From contig CM043967.1 in NCBI GenBank assembly GCA_014529385.2, positions 2,562,501-2,626,500 on the forward strand: a stretch of 64,000 bases of DNA. Reading direction: 5' to 3'. Under the pieces are notes generated by a model, which was given only the letters and a program-made list of their open reading frames with translations, searched no databases and was not told the DNA's origin. Origin of the DNA: Adiantum capillus-veneris. Taxonomy: Eukaryota; Streptophyta; Polypodiopsida; Polypodiales; Pteridaceae. How positions within the stretch are numbered: the first letter of the stretch is position 1; each line of letters begins with the position of its first letter. The translations under genes were made by a program, and so were the position numbers. Shown here piece after piece: positions 9,602 to 19,889 of the stretch.

Positions 9602-12007
9602 TCAGTCCACAAAGGGGAGTAAGCCCAAAGCTTTGCGGAAAGCTTCAAGCTTCTCACAAGACAATGCCTTTGTGAAAAGATCTGCAAGGTTGTCCTGTGT
9701 TGGCACATAAGCCAAGCTGATCTCTCCTGCTGAGAGCCTCTCCCTGACATAGTGGTAATGCACCTCAATGTGCTTTGTGCGAGCATGAAAAACTGGGTTC
9801 CTCGCAACTGCCAATGCGCTCTGACTGTCAGTGTAGATAGTGTTGGCAGTGTCCTGTCCAACACCCAAGTCAGCCATAAGGCGTCTGAGCCATACACACT
9901 CAACCGTAGCTGTGAAGACTGCCCTGTACTCAGCCTCACAACTCGAAGTGGCCACAGTAGGTTGCTTCTTGCTCAACCATGATATACATGAACTGCCAAG
10001 CATGAAACAAAAACCACTTGTGGACACTCGCGTGTCAAAACAACCAGCCCAATCTGAGTCCGAAAAAGCATGTAAGTCTGGTGGCAATGATCCCCCCTTG
10101 GGATAAAACAAGCCAAGATGTAAAGTGCCACTAAGGTAGCGGAAAATCCTCTTGACAGCCTGCCAATGCTTAGACCCTGGGGTATGCATAAATCTGCTGA
10201 CCTGCGAGACTGCAAACTGAATATCTAGCCTCGTGTTGCATACATAAATGAGGCAGCCAACAGTAGTTTGGTAAAGAGTGACATCAGCAGGATCGCCAGC
10301 ATCATGTAGACTCAACTTCAAACCTGTTTCCATGGGAGTGGCAATAGGTTTGCAATCCTCAAGTCCAAACTTACATAGCAATGTCTCTATGTAACTTTTC
10401 TGACACAAGGCAATACCACCATCACACTGCTTAAACTGTATACCCAAGTAATGATGCAACAGCCCCAAATCTTTCATCTTGAAAGTAGCATTCAAATCAG
10501 CCTTAAATTCATCAATATGTCTCTCATTTGGTCCAGTGATCAGCAAATCATCAACATAAAGAACCACAATGAGAAATACATCATCCTCACGCTTTACATA
10601 CAATGTGCTTTCTGTTGGACTGTTACAAAAGCCTCGTTTAACCAAATGAGTGTCTGCTTTCTCATACCAAGCACGAGGAGATTGCTTCAACCCATACAAA
10701 GCCTTCTTACATTTGCACACTTTGTCCTCTTGTCCTTTTATGACAAAACCGCGAGGCTGCGTTACATAAACTTCCTCAAATATGTCACCATTCAAGAAAG
10801 CAGTAACAATGCCTGATTGATGTACATCCCAACCAAAATGAGCTGCCAATGCACATAGAAAACGCACAATAGTCATACGACAAGTGGGAGCAAAAGTCTC
10901 TTCATAATCTATGCCTTTTTGTTGTGCATAACCCTTTGCAACAAGTCGAGCCTTATGGCGATCGATCTCACCATCCGGCTTGCGTTTCAACTTGTAAACC
11001 CACTTCATACCAATGGCCTTTTTGCCAGGAGGCAAATCACATAAAGTCCATGTGTCATTCTCTATAAGTGCATCATATTCTGATTTCATGGCAGCAATCC
11101 AATTTTCTGAATTCTGTGCTTCATCAAAAGACAGAGGCTCCTCAACATCATGTAAACTAGACACAGCCAAAGCATAACAATCTGATGCATAAGATGCATG
11201 GCGAGAGCCTGAACGAGTACGACTAGATAAAGGTGCATCCAATTTACTATCACGCAAAGTGTGCACCAGCCATTTTGGCATACCTCTAGCCTGCTCATTT
11301 TCAGCCCTTTCCTCATCAAGTACATCATGTACATCTGCATCAGTAATAGGCTGTTCTAAAACATTTTCAGAAACCCCCATAGGCTGTACATTTGCCTCAT
11401 TGGAACTTACATTCGTATTTCCACCACTGAAAAGAGGCAGCAAAGTGTCATAAATGTCCTTTGAGCTTACATTACTGTCTCTAGTACATGACAGTAAGGG
11501 CTGAACAGAGTCTTCCACAAACACTACATCCCGTGAAACCAGAATACGTTTTGTTTGCGGATGATACAACCTGTAACCTTTGCTTTCAGCACTATAACCA
11601 ACAAAAATACATTTGACAGCCTTATCATCCAATTTTCTGCGCTGCACTTGTGGCACCAAAGCATATGCCAAACAGCCAAAAACACGCATGTGCTCAATAG
11701 AAGGTTTTCTATCATGCCATGCTTCATATGGAGTAATAGACTGCAAAGCTTTCGTAGGACACCTGTTAAGTACATAAGTGGCACACATGATGGCCTCAAG
11801 CCAAAAAGAATGCGGCAAAGCTTGACTTTTGACCATACATCGTGCCATTTCCGTTAGTGACCTGTTTTTCCTCTCAGCAACACCATTTTGCTGAGGTGTA
11901 TAAGGCACTGTACATTGGTGTTTTATCCCACGACTAGCCAGAAATGCATTAAATCCATGAGACATATACTCCCCCCTCGATCGGAACGGAGGGTGCCCAT
12001 AGTACAT
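9602..12007 (-). CDS. Copia pol: end of integrase, reverse transcriptase, RNase H
   Basis: 801 codons, continuous with the upstream gag-pol frame except for a one-base slip at 11971-11976. It begins within the integrase core (RGEYMSHGFNAFL) and holds the catalytic Glu region PQQNGVAERKNRSL. The RT domain follows (KWVYKLKRKPDGEIDRHKAR, then YGLKQSPRAWY and LYVDDLLITG), then RNase H (FSDSDWAGC, SSCEAEYRA, YTDSQSALA), ending at LLPFVD. The reported first Met is only the first in-frame start, so the real polyprotein comes from upstream. Odd point: motif A of RT reads HQSGIVTAFLNGD where copia elements have Q-x-D-V-x-x-AFLNG. The first catalytic Asp is Gly (codon 10811-10813), so polymerase activity is doubtful. 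YVDD is intact. Confidence 0.95.
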   Translation of the reverse strand: MYYGHPPFRSRGEYMSHGFNAFLASRGIKHQCTVPYTPQQNGVAERKNRSLTEMARCMVKSQALPHSFWLEAIMCATYVLNRCPTKALQSITPYEAWHDRKPSIEHMRVFGCLAYALVPQVQRRKLDDKAVKCIFVGYSAESKGYRLYHPQTKRILVSRDVVFVEDSVQPLLSCTRDSNVSSKDIYDTLLPLFSGGNTNVSSNEANVQPMGVSENVLEQPITDADVHDVLDEERAENEQARGMPKWLVHTLRDSKLDAPLSSRTRSGSRHASYASDCYALAVSSLHDVEEPLSFDEAQNSENWIAAMKSEYDALIENDTWTLCDLPPGKKAIGMKWVYKLKRKPDGEIDRHKARLVAKGYAQQKGIDYEETFAPTCRMTIVRFLCALAAHFGWDVHQSGIVTAFLNGDIFEEVYVTQPRGFVIKGQEDKVCKCKKALYGLKQSPRAWYEKADTHLVKRGFCNSPTESTLYVKREDDVFLIVVLYVDDLLITGPNERHIDEFKADLNATFKMKDLGLLHHYLGIQFKQCDGGIALCQKSYIETLLCKFGLEDCKPIATPMETGLKLSLHDAGDPADVTLYQTTVGCLIYVCNTRLDIQFAVSQVSRFMHTPGSKHWQAVKRIFRYLSGTLHLGLFYPKGGSLPPDLHAFSDSDWAGCFDTRVSTSGFCFMLGSSCISWLSKKQPTVATSSCEAEYRAVFTATVECVWLRRLMADLGVGQDTANTIYTDSQSALAVARNPVFHARTKHIEVHYHYVRERLSAGEISLAYVPTQDNLADLFTKALSCEKLEAFRKALGLLPFVD

Positions 12008-13887
12008 TTTGAGACATTTTCAGCCATAGCCAAAAATTGTTTGAAGCACATAAAAACTTCGGACTTCGCTTTAAGCGGAAATACCCATGCATGCCTGGAG
12101 TAATCATCAATGAAAGTCACGAAGTACAGGTAATTGCCCAAGGACGGAGTTTGCATGGGCCCACAAACATCACTATGCACAAGCTGCAACCTGCATGTGG
12201 CCCTGACTGAACCATCCTTTGGAAACTTAGAACGCTGCATTTTACCCAGAATACAGCCTTCACAAACATGTTTGATAGGTGCTTCAAGAGGCGGCAAAGA
12301 AGCAACCATATCAGATTTCTGCAAACGCAGCAAACTGGCAAAATTCAGATGACCAAAACGTGCATGCCAAAGTTTTGCATCTGAAATAGCCCTTGAATCT
12401 GCAACAGCATTTGCAAAATTGTGTCCACACTTGTCATACAAAGTGAGCTTATACAGCCCACGGCACAAAAGCCCAGATGCAACAATTTCATCACCAAAAC
12501 TGAGATCATGAACTGTACATCTGTCATCCACAAATTTGACTACAAGTCCAAGTCTAGCAAGTGCGGATACAGACAAGAGATTCTTCTTGATCCCAGGTAC
12601 ATAAAGTGCATCAACAAGTGTGAAGGAACTGCCATTAGCAGCAGTGAGCACAATCTTTCCAACTCCCTGAACTGGATAAGAGGCGTTGTTGGCACAAGTG
12701 ACTGAATTCCCATGAGGGACAGACTCGAGAGAGGTAAACAATTCACGATGTGAGGTAATGTGCTTTGTAGCACCACTGTCGAAATACCACACATGTGAAT
12801 CTGCAGCAACTGACAAGCATGCATCATGGACAGCAGGATTGTAAGTGCACTCTGCGCTAAAAGCCCATTCTGCATCAACATCAGCATCACAATCTCCTTT
12901 CACAGAAGACTCAACAATGGCTGCATTTGTAGTGGAACCAGCATTTGCAGTGGAACCACCCTCTTTCTTCTTAGCCTCTTTGGCCTTCAACTTAAAACAC
13001 GACTTGATCAAGTGATCATTGGCTTTACAATAATGGCAACGCATCTTCTTTTTGCCCTTATCACCAGAATTGCCAGACGAAGTGCTGCCAGCAGAAGCAT
13101 TAGGAACAGAATTTTTGCCACTCGCAGCAGAACCATAAGAAGTGGCTGCATTACTGTTACCACCCTTTCTTTGAGAAGCAATAAAAGCCTGTTCAACTGC
13201 ACGCTGCCTAGTCCTGTTTTTTCTAGAAAGTGACTCTTGCAACAGCAATGTGCATAATGCATCAAACTTGACAACTTCAGGATTTCCTTGGGTCATCAGT
13301 CTCCAAGTACTAGCAAAAGTCTGGTAGGAATCTGGTAAGGCATCAAGAACAGTCTGCACAAGGGAACTATCCGAAATGACTTCACCTGCAGAAATGAGTT
13401 GCTCATTGATATCCTTGACACTAGCAAGGAAAGTGTCCATATCATCTTCCTCATGCATAATCTTCGACTCTAGCTCTTTACGTAGCAAAGCAATTTTAGC
13501 CTCATTGCGGCTTGCATAAAGACCTGCTAGAATATCCCAAGCCTGTTTTGCAGATTTTGCTGAACGGATGTGAGGAATAATGGTGCGCTTCACAGACAAC
13601 GCAATCAATGCATGAGCCTGTGCATCCTTAACATCCCAATGAGCTTGTTCTGCCGTAGGCAAAACAACTCTAACAGCTGCAATCCTTGCAGCAAGACCTG
13701 CAACATCCTCAATATCGCCTACATCTTCAGAACCAGGACGTACATCAATGCCCTGCACAATGTTCCAGACACCTTTTGACACAAGAACATGTTGCATCAT
13801 ATAAGCCCACATAGGGTAGTTGTCCCCATCCAACCTGTCCTCAGCAGCAAACATCTTGAACACATCTGTGTTGTTGTTGTCAGCCAT
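11923..13887 (-). CDS. Copia gag, protease and N-terminal integrase
   Basis: The likely start is MADNNNTDVFKMF at 13887. The open frame extends 20 codons further up to 13947, but that part lies in the leader. Domains in order: gag (UBN2/copia type, YPMWAYMMQHVL through ALCTLLLQES), a zinc knuckle CHYCKANDHLIKSC (C-x2-C-x4-H-x4-C), protease active site YFDSGATKHIT, the GAG-pre-integrase HHCC segment (HARFGHLN...CEGCILGK), then the integrase core with its first two acidic residues (VHSDVCGP, FIDDYSRHAW). The frame fails at a run of six C (11971-11976 on the plus strand), where one base fewer than expected shifts it into an artefactual tail before a stop at 11923. Apart from this slip the polyprotein is open over about 4.3 kb. 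Confidence 0.95.
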   Translation of the reverse strand: MADNNNTDVFKMFAAEDRLDGDNYPMWAYMMQHVLVSKGVWNIVQGIDVRPGSEDVGDIEDVAGLAARIAAVRVVLPTAEQAHWDVKDAQAHALIALSVKRTIIPHIRSAKSAKQAWDILAGLYASRNEAKIALLRKELESKIMHEEDDMDTFLASVKDINEQLISAGEVISDSSLVQTVLDALPDSYQTFASTWRLMTQGNPEVVKFDALCTLLLQESLSRKNRTRQRAVEQAFIASQRKGGNSNAATSYGSAASGKNSVPNASAGSTSSGNSGDKGKKKMRCHYCKANDHLIKSCFKLKAKEAKKKEGGSTANAGSTTNAAIVESSVKGDCDADVDAEWAFSAECTYNPAVHDACLSVAADSHVWYFDSGATKHITSHRELFTSLESVPHGNSVTCANNASYPVQGVGKIVLTAANGSSFTLVDALYVPGIKKNLLSVSALARLGLVVKFVDDRCTVHDLSFGDEIVASGLLCRGLYKLTLYDKCGHNFANAVADSRAISDAKLWHARFGHLNFASLLRLQKSDMVASLPPLEAPIKHVCEGCILGKMQRSKFPKDGSVRATCRLQLVHSDVCGPMQTPSLGNYLYFVTFIDDYSRHAWVFPLKAKSEVFMCFKQFLAMAENVSKCTMGTLRSDRGGSICLMDLMHFWLVVG

Positions 13888-14235
13888 GGTAAATGCTGCA
13901 CCTGTTGTGAAAACTGCCCGAAAATAGGAGAAATGGAGCGGGAACAACTTGTGCTATATAGCACAAACCGTAGAAGACTATAAGGCACCTCTTATGCAGA
14001 AGACGGCACTGACAGAAAATCTGCACAAAATGACGAAATAGCCTGTGCAGTACTGCCCGTAGTGGAAACGGAGGCCGAAATGAGCCCAAATCAAAATTCT
14101 GAGCAGACCGAGCTCTTCAAGGTCACCCTAAATATTTGTCGACCTGCGAACGCTCGCCAAAGCTCACTGAAATCGGAGAAAGTGAGCAGGCGTGTGCTGG
14201 AGCAGCTGGCGACTAAGCCCGGGAGGACGTGACCT
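13888..14235 (-). other. Copia untranslated leader
   Basis: The stretch between primer binding site and gag ATG. A 50-bp part (about 13948-13996) recurs at the right edge of the window (63946-64000), which identifies a second, truncated relative there. Confidence 0.8.
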
Positions 14236-14247
14236 GCTCTGATACCA
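14236..14247 (-). promoter_or_regulatory. Copia primer binding site (tRNA-iMet)
   Basis: The minus strand reads TGGTATCAGAGC, two bases inside the 5' LTR. It is complementary to the 3' end of plant initiator Met tRNA, the standard primer of plant copia elements. Confidence 0.95.
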
Positions 14248-14249
14248 AT

Positions 14250-14476
14250 TGTTGGAATTAGGGTTGCAGAGAAACACACACAGCTTGGAGAAGACGAAGG
14301 AAGCTCAAGGCACACAATAGAGAGTGTGTTACTTAGTGTGCAATGGAAAGATAGATAGCCCTAGAGTGATGGGCGTATATACAATGCACGGGGGAAAAAA
14401 CCTCCTAAAGAGGGAAAAAATGCCCCGGCGGTCCTAGTGTGTTCACACACATCACTACCACATGTATATGGTAACA
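14250..14476 (-). repeat. Copia 5' LTR
   Basis: 227 bp, partner of 9300-9526. It is followed on the right by the second TSD copy actcc (14477-14481). Confidence 0.97.
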
Positions 14477-15587
14477 ACTCCATCTTTACAAAGTGGAACC
14501 TTATATCACGAACCATAGCTCGGTAGCTATGCCAAAGCCGAAAGTAACATCCATATACTTACCTTCAAAATCCCAAGATTTCTACAAGTCATTAGCAGCC
14601 CATAAAGAACGGTAGTGTCCAGCTCTGTTTGAGTAAGATGCCTTACTGTTTCAACCACAAAAACGTACTAGATGAAATAAATAACACCCCAAACTTTTGC
14701 CTCATATGAACTCTTGAGGGTAATACTGTACGCATGCCCAGGTGTGGCAATAGTTTAACAAAGAATGTTTCAAACAAATAATTTCCAATCCTGCCAGTCA
14801 TGCCTCATGTTATACTATTTATCAGAAAATAGATTAAGCAAGAGATTAATGTTCTATAGCGGTTAAGAACAGAGCCAACTAGTAGCGAACAAACGTGCAG
14901 CAGCTAAAAACCGGGCTAATACAATAACCAGTAGTGAAAAAAACAACCCACGGCGGCTAACACAGAGCCAATACAAAAGCCTGTAGCAAAAAGACCAGTC
15001 TGTGCAAGTGTTCGACAGAGAATACCACCGCTTTTAATGCAAAAGAGGTCTCAAGACTCAAGCTAACAATGCTTCTGCGTAGCAGTTTTTTCTTTTCATG
15101 ATCAAGACCAATATACAGTGTATATAACAACCGGCTCCCAATCTTTATCAACCATGCATAGTATTACAACAAAAAAAACCAAAACTGGAATTGGTAGTAA
15201 GGCAAAACAAACACAGTCCCTGTGATGTTTGAGCTGCTAGTTCCATCTCTCAGCAAGTTCAAATAGTAACGACACTAAGCAGAGAGAAAAAAACCAAATG
15301 CAAGGCTAAGTGAGGGCCAAGGTATGCCCTGACCTCTGTTTAAATAGGTTGGTGAGCACGCTTCCAGAGTTGGTTGGGATGAATGCGCTCGGCCACCCTC
15401 TACTATGCGAGCCCCATACTCGGTCTGCGAATGCGCCCATTGCCTGGGGAGGGCCATAGTCAAAGAGTAGAAGGGGCCGCCTTCCCCGTATAATGATAGC
15501 ACTTTTTCACGCTCCGTTTATGCAAGGGCATTGCCCCATTATACAGTAAGTTTCAGTAGCATAGCAAAAAATCTCTACAATGCCAAT
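14477..15587. repeat. 1.9-kb duplicated segment, copy A, right part
   Basis: This continues copy A after the copia insertion and matches 17489-18598. Similarity ends at the poly-G (gccaatggggg). The 64-codon minus-strand frame (14957-15151) has a counterpart in copy B that is frameshifted, which argues against coding function. Confidence 0.92.
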
Positions 15588-15599
15588 GGGGGGGGGGGG

Positions 15600-15641
<42 letters not shown>
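15588..15641. repeat. Poly-G followed by (TG)20
   Basis: About 15 G then about 20 TG units, at the right end of copy A. In copy B the same poly-G is followed by different sequence. Confidence 0.97.
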
Positions 15642-15643
<2 letters not shown>

Positions 15644-16705
15644 CCGCCCTAACCCAGGCTCCACACACAATGGGTTGGTAGTAGGCCCATTGTGTATGGG
15701 CCTACTACCTTATAAGAGAGATGAGATTCTCTTTCTGAAACAATAGGCCAGGCCAGTTGTTCCGAATGAGAGCCTGTATGATAATGTTACGGATCTGATT
15801 CCGATTAAATTCGTTATAGCGGTATTTTTTAATCAGTACAGATACCTCTTCCCCTACCAATGAAGGGGTAGAAAGCCACTTATTAGGAAGTTGTGAAATT
15901 CTATGAAGGAAGCATTCCTTCACTAATTCCTTCAAGCCCGGTAGGACTGTCATCTCCAATCAAAGAACACTGACAAGGTCAGTGAGGCAGCTTAGTAAAG
16001 CTGATAGGGGAAGGTAGGGGTTTTTTGGAAAGTTAGGTATATGATTGAGCCCTTTGTCCAATAGCTTACGTATTATAGCATTATCAATAATTCTAAGATC
16101 ATGAGTGCATACATGGTTACCAAATTCTTCGCTTCCTGTCGAAGGAAGTCATTATTTAGTATTAATCCTTTTATGGGATGATGATATTTCCATCCTATGA
16201 GAATATTGTCAAGTAGTTTATGATTCCCAAAAAGTAAGTCAAAAGCACATATTCTTGCCATAGTATGTAATACATAATTTGGCCTTCCTCGAAAGGAAAG
16301 GTCTAGTTCTAGCTGCCAAGGCATTCTTTAGTTTAAGGTCTTTAAGGTAAAGCTTAATCTGTTTAAGAATCTTTTCATGATTCTTAGGGTTGTGATTAGT
16401 GCTCATGCGAGCTGTCATTCGATAACGTGAGCAGTCCTGAAACAGAGGTGACATAAAAATTAGTAAAGTGTCGAAATTGTAATGTTTATTTGGGCCTGCA
16501 AACCTTCAACCAGCAAAGTCAAAGACTATGGTAGCCGTGAGCAGGGAACCAGAAAAAGAGTCTAAAAGGGGCCACCTAACACCAGTCTACTACTAAACGA
16601 TTTACAAACCGTGGGTCCAATTTAGAGCTCAATCTCGAAGACAATTTCCCAAGCCAGCATCCCGGTTTCCCTCAGAAAGGAAAAACCTTATGTATAGGAT
16701 GTGTG
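15642..16705. other. Spacer between the two 1.9-kb copies
   Basis: Three overlapping minus-strand frames (15705-15959, 16073-16324, 16239-16454) are lysine- and leucine-rich and could be the broken remains of one longer coding sequence, but I recognise no motif. It also contains a short direct echo at 15681-15710 (tgggcctactacc / ggcccattgtg). Confidence 0.4.
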
Positions 16706-16712
16706 TGTAGTT

Positions 16713-18598
16713 GTTTAAATCTTAACTAATAAGACATAATTGAATTTTTACATTCAAAAGACAGCTGGCCAGGGAACAATGAACAGATAAGTACAAAAAT
16801 AACTCAGTATTAGAATTATTTAGATACAGTGACTGTAGGAAAGAGATCCTCTTCCAGTTAAACAAGTAGTAAAAGAACTTCCCCGGTCCTCAGTGAGTGC
16901 TTCATTAAAGTAGGGTAGCTTGCCAAAGAAAAGAAAACCCTCCAAGATAAGATAGAGTCCTTACCTACATCCATCCAAACAAGACAACAATTCAGTTAGC
17001 CTTGGATGTGTTTTACAGGTATTAATGGACTATATCAGCTGTTATCCATGTCCATCTTACAGAATTTAATTACTTTAGACAAGCTAGGTCATTTATTAGA
17101 ACTTGTATGTTCGTAGTCTTTACTTATTACTTCCAAAATGAGTGGTACAATCTACCTTCTAATCTGAGTGGTGAAGTCCACCAAGAATCCAAATATCAAG
17201 AGTTTTTCTTTAGAAAATTTAAAACCATGAGGTTTATTTGTTAGCCATAGCTCGGCACTTATGCTAAAGCCTACAGTAGCAACCATATACTTACCTTCAG
17301 AAGTAGCAATCCCAAGGTTTCATAGGCATCCCTTTAAAAAAAAGAGGTCATGTCCAACTTTATCCATGTAAGATGCCTAATCATTTTATCCTATTGTTCA
17401 TTAACCAATGGTACCAGATGAGGGTAATGAATACCTCCCTTTTTACAACCAGTAAAATGTCAGTATAACCAGTCAGCATAGTAGGGAGACTCCATCTTTA
17501 CAAAGTGGAACCTTATATCACGAGCCATAGCTCGGTAGCTATGCCAAAGCCGAAAGTAACATCCATATACTTATCTTCAAAATCCCAAGATTTCTACAAT
17601 TCATTAGCATCCCATAAAGAACAGTAGTGTCCGGCCCTGTTTGAGTAAGATGCCTTACTGTTTCAACCACAAAAAGGTACTAGACGAGATAAATAACACC
17701 CCAAACTTTCGCCTCATATGAACTCTCGAGGGCAATATTGTACGCATGCCCAGGTGTGGCAACAGTTTAACAAAGAATGTTTTAAACAAATAGTTTCCAA
17801 TCCTGCCAATCATGCCTCATGTTATATTGTTTATCAGAAAATAGATTAAGCAAGAGATTAACGTTCTACAGTGGTTAAGAACAGAGCCAACCAGTAGCGA
17901 ACAAACCTGCAACGGCTAAAAACCGGGCTAATACAATAACCAGTAGTGAAAAAAACAACCCACAGCGGCTAACACAGAGCCAATACAAAAGCCTGTAGCA
18001 AAAAGACCAGTCTGTGCAAGTGTTCGACAGAGAATGCCACCGCTTTCAATGCAAAAAGAGGTCTCAAGACTCAAGCTAACAATGCTTCTGCGCAGCAGTT
18101 TTTTCTTTTCATGATCAAGACCAATATACAATGTATATAACAACCGGCTCCCAATTTTTATCAACCATGCATAGTATTACAACAAAAAAAAACCAAAACT
18201 GGAATTGGTAGTAAGGTAAAACAAACACAGCACCTGTGGTGTTTGAGCTGCCAGCTCCATCTCTCAGCAAGTTCAGATAGTAACAACACTAAGCAGAGAG
18301 AAAAAAACCTAATCCAAGGCTAAGTGATGGCCAAGGTATGCCCTGACCTCTGTTTAAATAGGATGGTGTGCACGCTTCCAGAGTTGGTTGGGATGAATGC
18401 GCTCAGCCGCCCTCTACTGCGCGAGCCCCATACTCGGTCTGGGAATGCCATCGCCTAGGGAGGGCCATAGTCAGGGAGTAGAAGGGGCCGCCTTCCCCGT
18501 ATAATAATAGCACTTTTTCACGCTTCGTTTATGCAAGGGCATTGCCCCATTATAGGGTAAGTTTCAGTAGCATAGCAAAAAATATCTACAATGCCAAA
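16713..18598. repeat. 1.9-kb duplicated segment, copy B (uninterrupted)
   Basis: This is a direct repeat of 8550-9299 plus 14477-15587 without the copia element. Only one actcc (17489-17493) stands at the insertion point, so it is the empty-site allele in a paralogue. Scattered substitutions and small indels separate the copies, so the segmental duplication is older than the copia insertion. Confidence 0.93.
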
Positions 18599-18647
18599 TG
18601 GGGGGGGGAGAACCCAAGGGGGGAGAGAGAGTGAATTTTAACCAATA

Positions 18648-18824
<177 letters not shown>

Positions 18825-18953
18825 TAAGCAAAACTGCTGCAACGACATCTATATAAGATAAACAGTGTCAAACTTGCTGCAATATCTCGTGCCAAATCAG
18901 CTGCAGTATCCCGCGACCCACTCACCCACCCGCAACCCGAGACTCGGAGTCCA

Positions 18954-19231
18954 ACCGCCTTCAGTGAGGATTTGGAAGCCAGCCTTGAACCACACAACCT
19001 CACCAAACTTTACGTCGTTCTTGGCCAGCAACTTCAGCGTGATGCAGCCCAAGGCGCCCAACATGGCCGACCTAGCATGATGACCTCCAATTCCAGGTTC
19101 TTGGTGAAGGGGTCCGTAGACAACCCGATGGTGTCCTAGTCGTAGTCACTGGGGAACTCACCCGTGAGGTAGGGTGAGGGAGTGGCAGAGAAGGGGCCCA
19201 AGTACAGGGGCGGAGGGCGGTCGGCGCCATA
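18954..19231 (-). pseudogene. Light-harvesting chlorophyll a/b-binding protein (LHCII, Lhcb-type) fragment
   Basis: The minus-strand translation from 19231 gives YGADRPPPLYLGPFSA, then [11 protein letters not shown], a stop, DTIGLSTDP, then TKNLELEVI. After a frameshift it gives [20 protein letters not shown] and [17 protein letters not shown]. This is the conserved N-terminal loop through first transmembrane helix and following loop of major LHCII antenna proteins (family order: YGPDRP, YLTGEFPGDYGWDTAGL, ELEVIHxRWAMLGALG, VKFGEAVWFKAG). The chlorophyll-ligating ExxxxRWAM region is damaged by a deletion. An in-frame TAG replaces the Trp of the GWDTAGL motif, and homology ends after TEGG. About 85 residues remain of a protein of about 265. 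It sits just left of the gypsy element. It may have been copied or captured by a transposon, but I see no element ends around it. Confidence 0.88.
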
Positions 19232-19565
19232 CCTACAATACCCACCACTGTTACACTCAGATCCGCAGCTCATCAGCAGCCAGAGTCCTACCCTCACCCA
19301 CCTCCATCTAGTCAAGCTCATCAGCCTCCGCTGCTTTAAATCACGGAGAAAGGCCTTGCCCCCGTCTGTTTTAACTCTTACTCTCTACGCGCCTCTCGGC
19401 ACCATTTCTCGGGCAAAGGAGGCTTCGAGTCGTATGCTCTTCCTCCGACTCATGGTGGTGAAGAGTAAGAAGCCCACAAGTCAAGGGGCATAGTGCGCAA
19501 GCCCGCAACTCAAGGGGTAGAGAGGAGGGAGCCCACGAGTGTGTGCAGCAAGGTGGCAAGGCACC
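19232..19565. other. No recognised feature upstream of gypsy element
   Basis: A 103-codon plus-strand frame (19182-19493) overlaps the antisense of the Lhcb relic and has no motif. A near-duplicate of about 25 bp (agcccacaagtcaaggggca / agcccgcaactcaaggggta) lies at 19470-19520. Confidence 0.4.
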
Positions 19566-19570
19566 TGGAC

Positions 19571-19820
19571 TATAAGGGAAGTATGTGCCACTTCCCCCAA
19601 CTTGCGAGCCCCGTTTTCATGTGATTCTTCGCGTCCATTGTATTCGGCACTTTCTTATGATATTGATCATTCGTTCGCGTCCCTCACTCTAGTGTCCCTC
19701 TTGCGTTCAGTTTTCAAGTTGCGTTCTTGTGTATGTGTTTGCTTGCCTGCAGGTCCCGTTTGCAACGCAGGTGAGCCGGTGCGGCCCCTTTTCCGCGACG
19801 CCCCGAACGAGGGCATCACA
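19571..19820 (+). repeat. Gypsy 5' LTR
   Basis: It starts tataagggaagtatgtgcc (the tgta tip present in the 3' LTR is missing) and ends atcaca. It pairs with 32679-32932. Confidence 0.95.
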
Positions 19821-19822
19821 CT

Positions 19823-19834
19823 TGGTATCAGAGC
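19823..19834 (+). promoter_or_regulatory. Gypsy primer binding site (tRNA-iMet)
   Basis: TGGTATCAGAGC, two bases after the 5' LTR, complementary to initiator Met tRNA. Confidence 0.95.
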
Positions 19835-19889
19835 TTCGGCTCGAGTCCCCGCCGACCCGGCGTCGGCCCGTGGCCCGTGGTTGTCACCA

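Larger units (their letters stand above)
9295..14481 (-). mobile_element. Complete Ty1/copia LTR retrotransposon
   Basis: The element proper is 9300-14476 (5177 bp), bounded by a 5-bp TSD actcc at 9295-9299 and 14477-14481. Both 227-bp LTRs begin tgttggaatt and end in ca on the plus strand, and I count only two differences between them. Read on the minus strand the order is 5' LTR (14250-14476), primer binding site, leader, gag, protease, integrase, reverse transcriptase, RNase H, polypurine tract, 3' LTR (9300-9526). The order integrase before RT defines copia. The paralogous segment at 17489-17493 holds a single actcc, the unoccupied site. It is young by LTR identity but not autonomous (see the coding entries). 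Confidence 0.97.

Noticed and set aside
9752-13988. Many 60-135-codon frames antisense to or out of frame with the copia polyprotein
   Set aside because: Shadows of a real coding sequence; no motifs.
15705-16454. A gene made of three minus-strand frames
   Set aside because: The frames overlap in different phases with no recognisable motif or splice pattern. I kept it only as an unassigned spacer.
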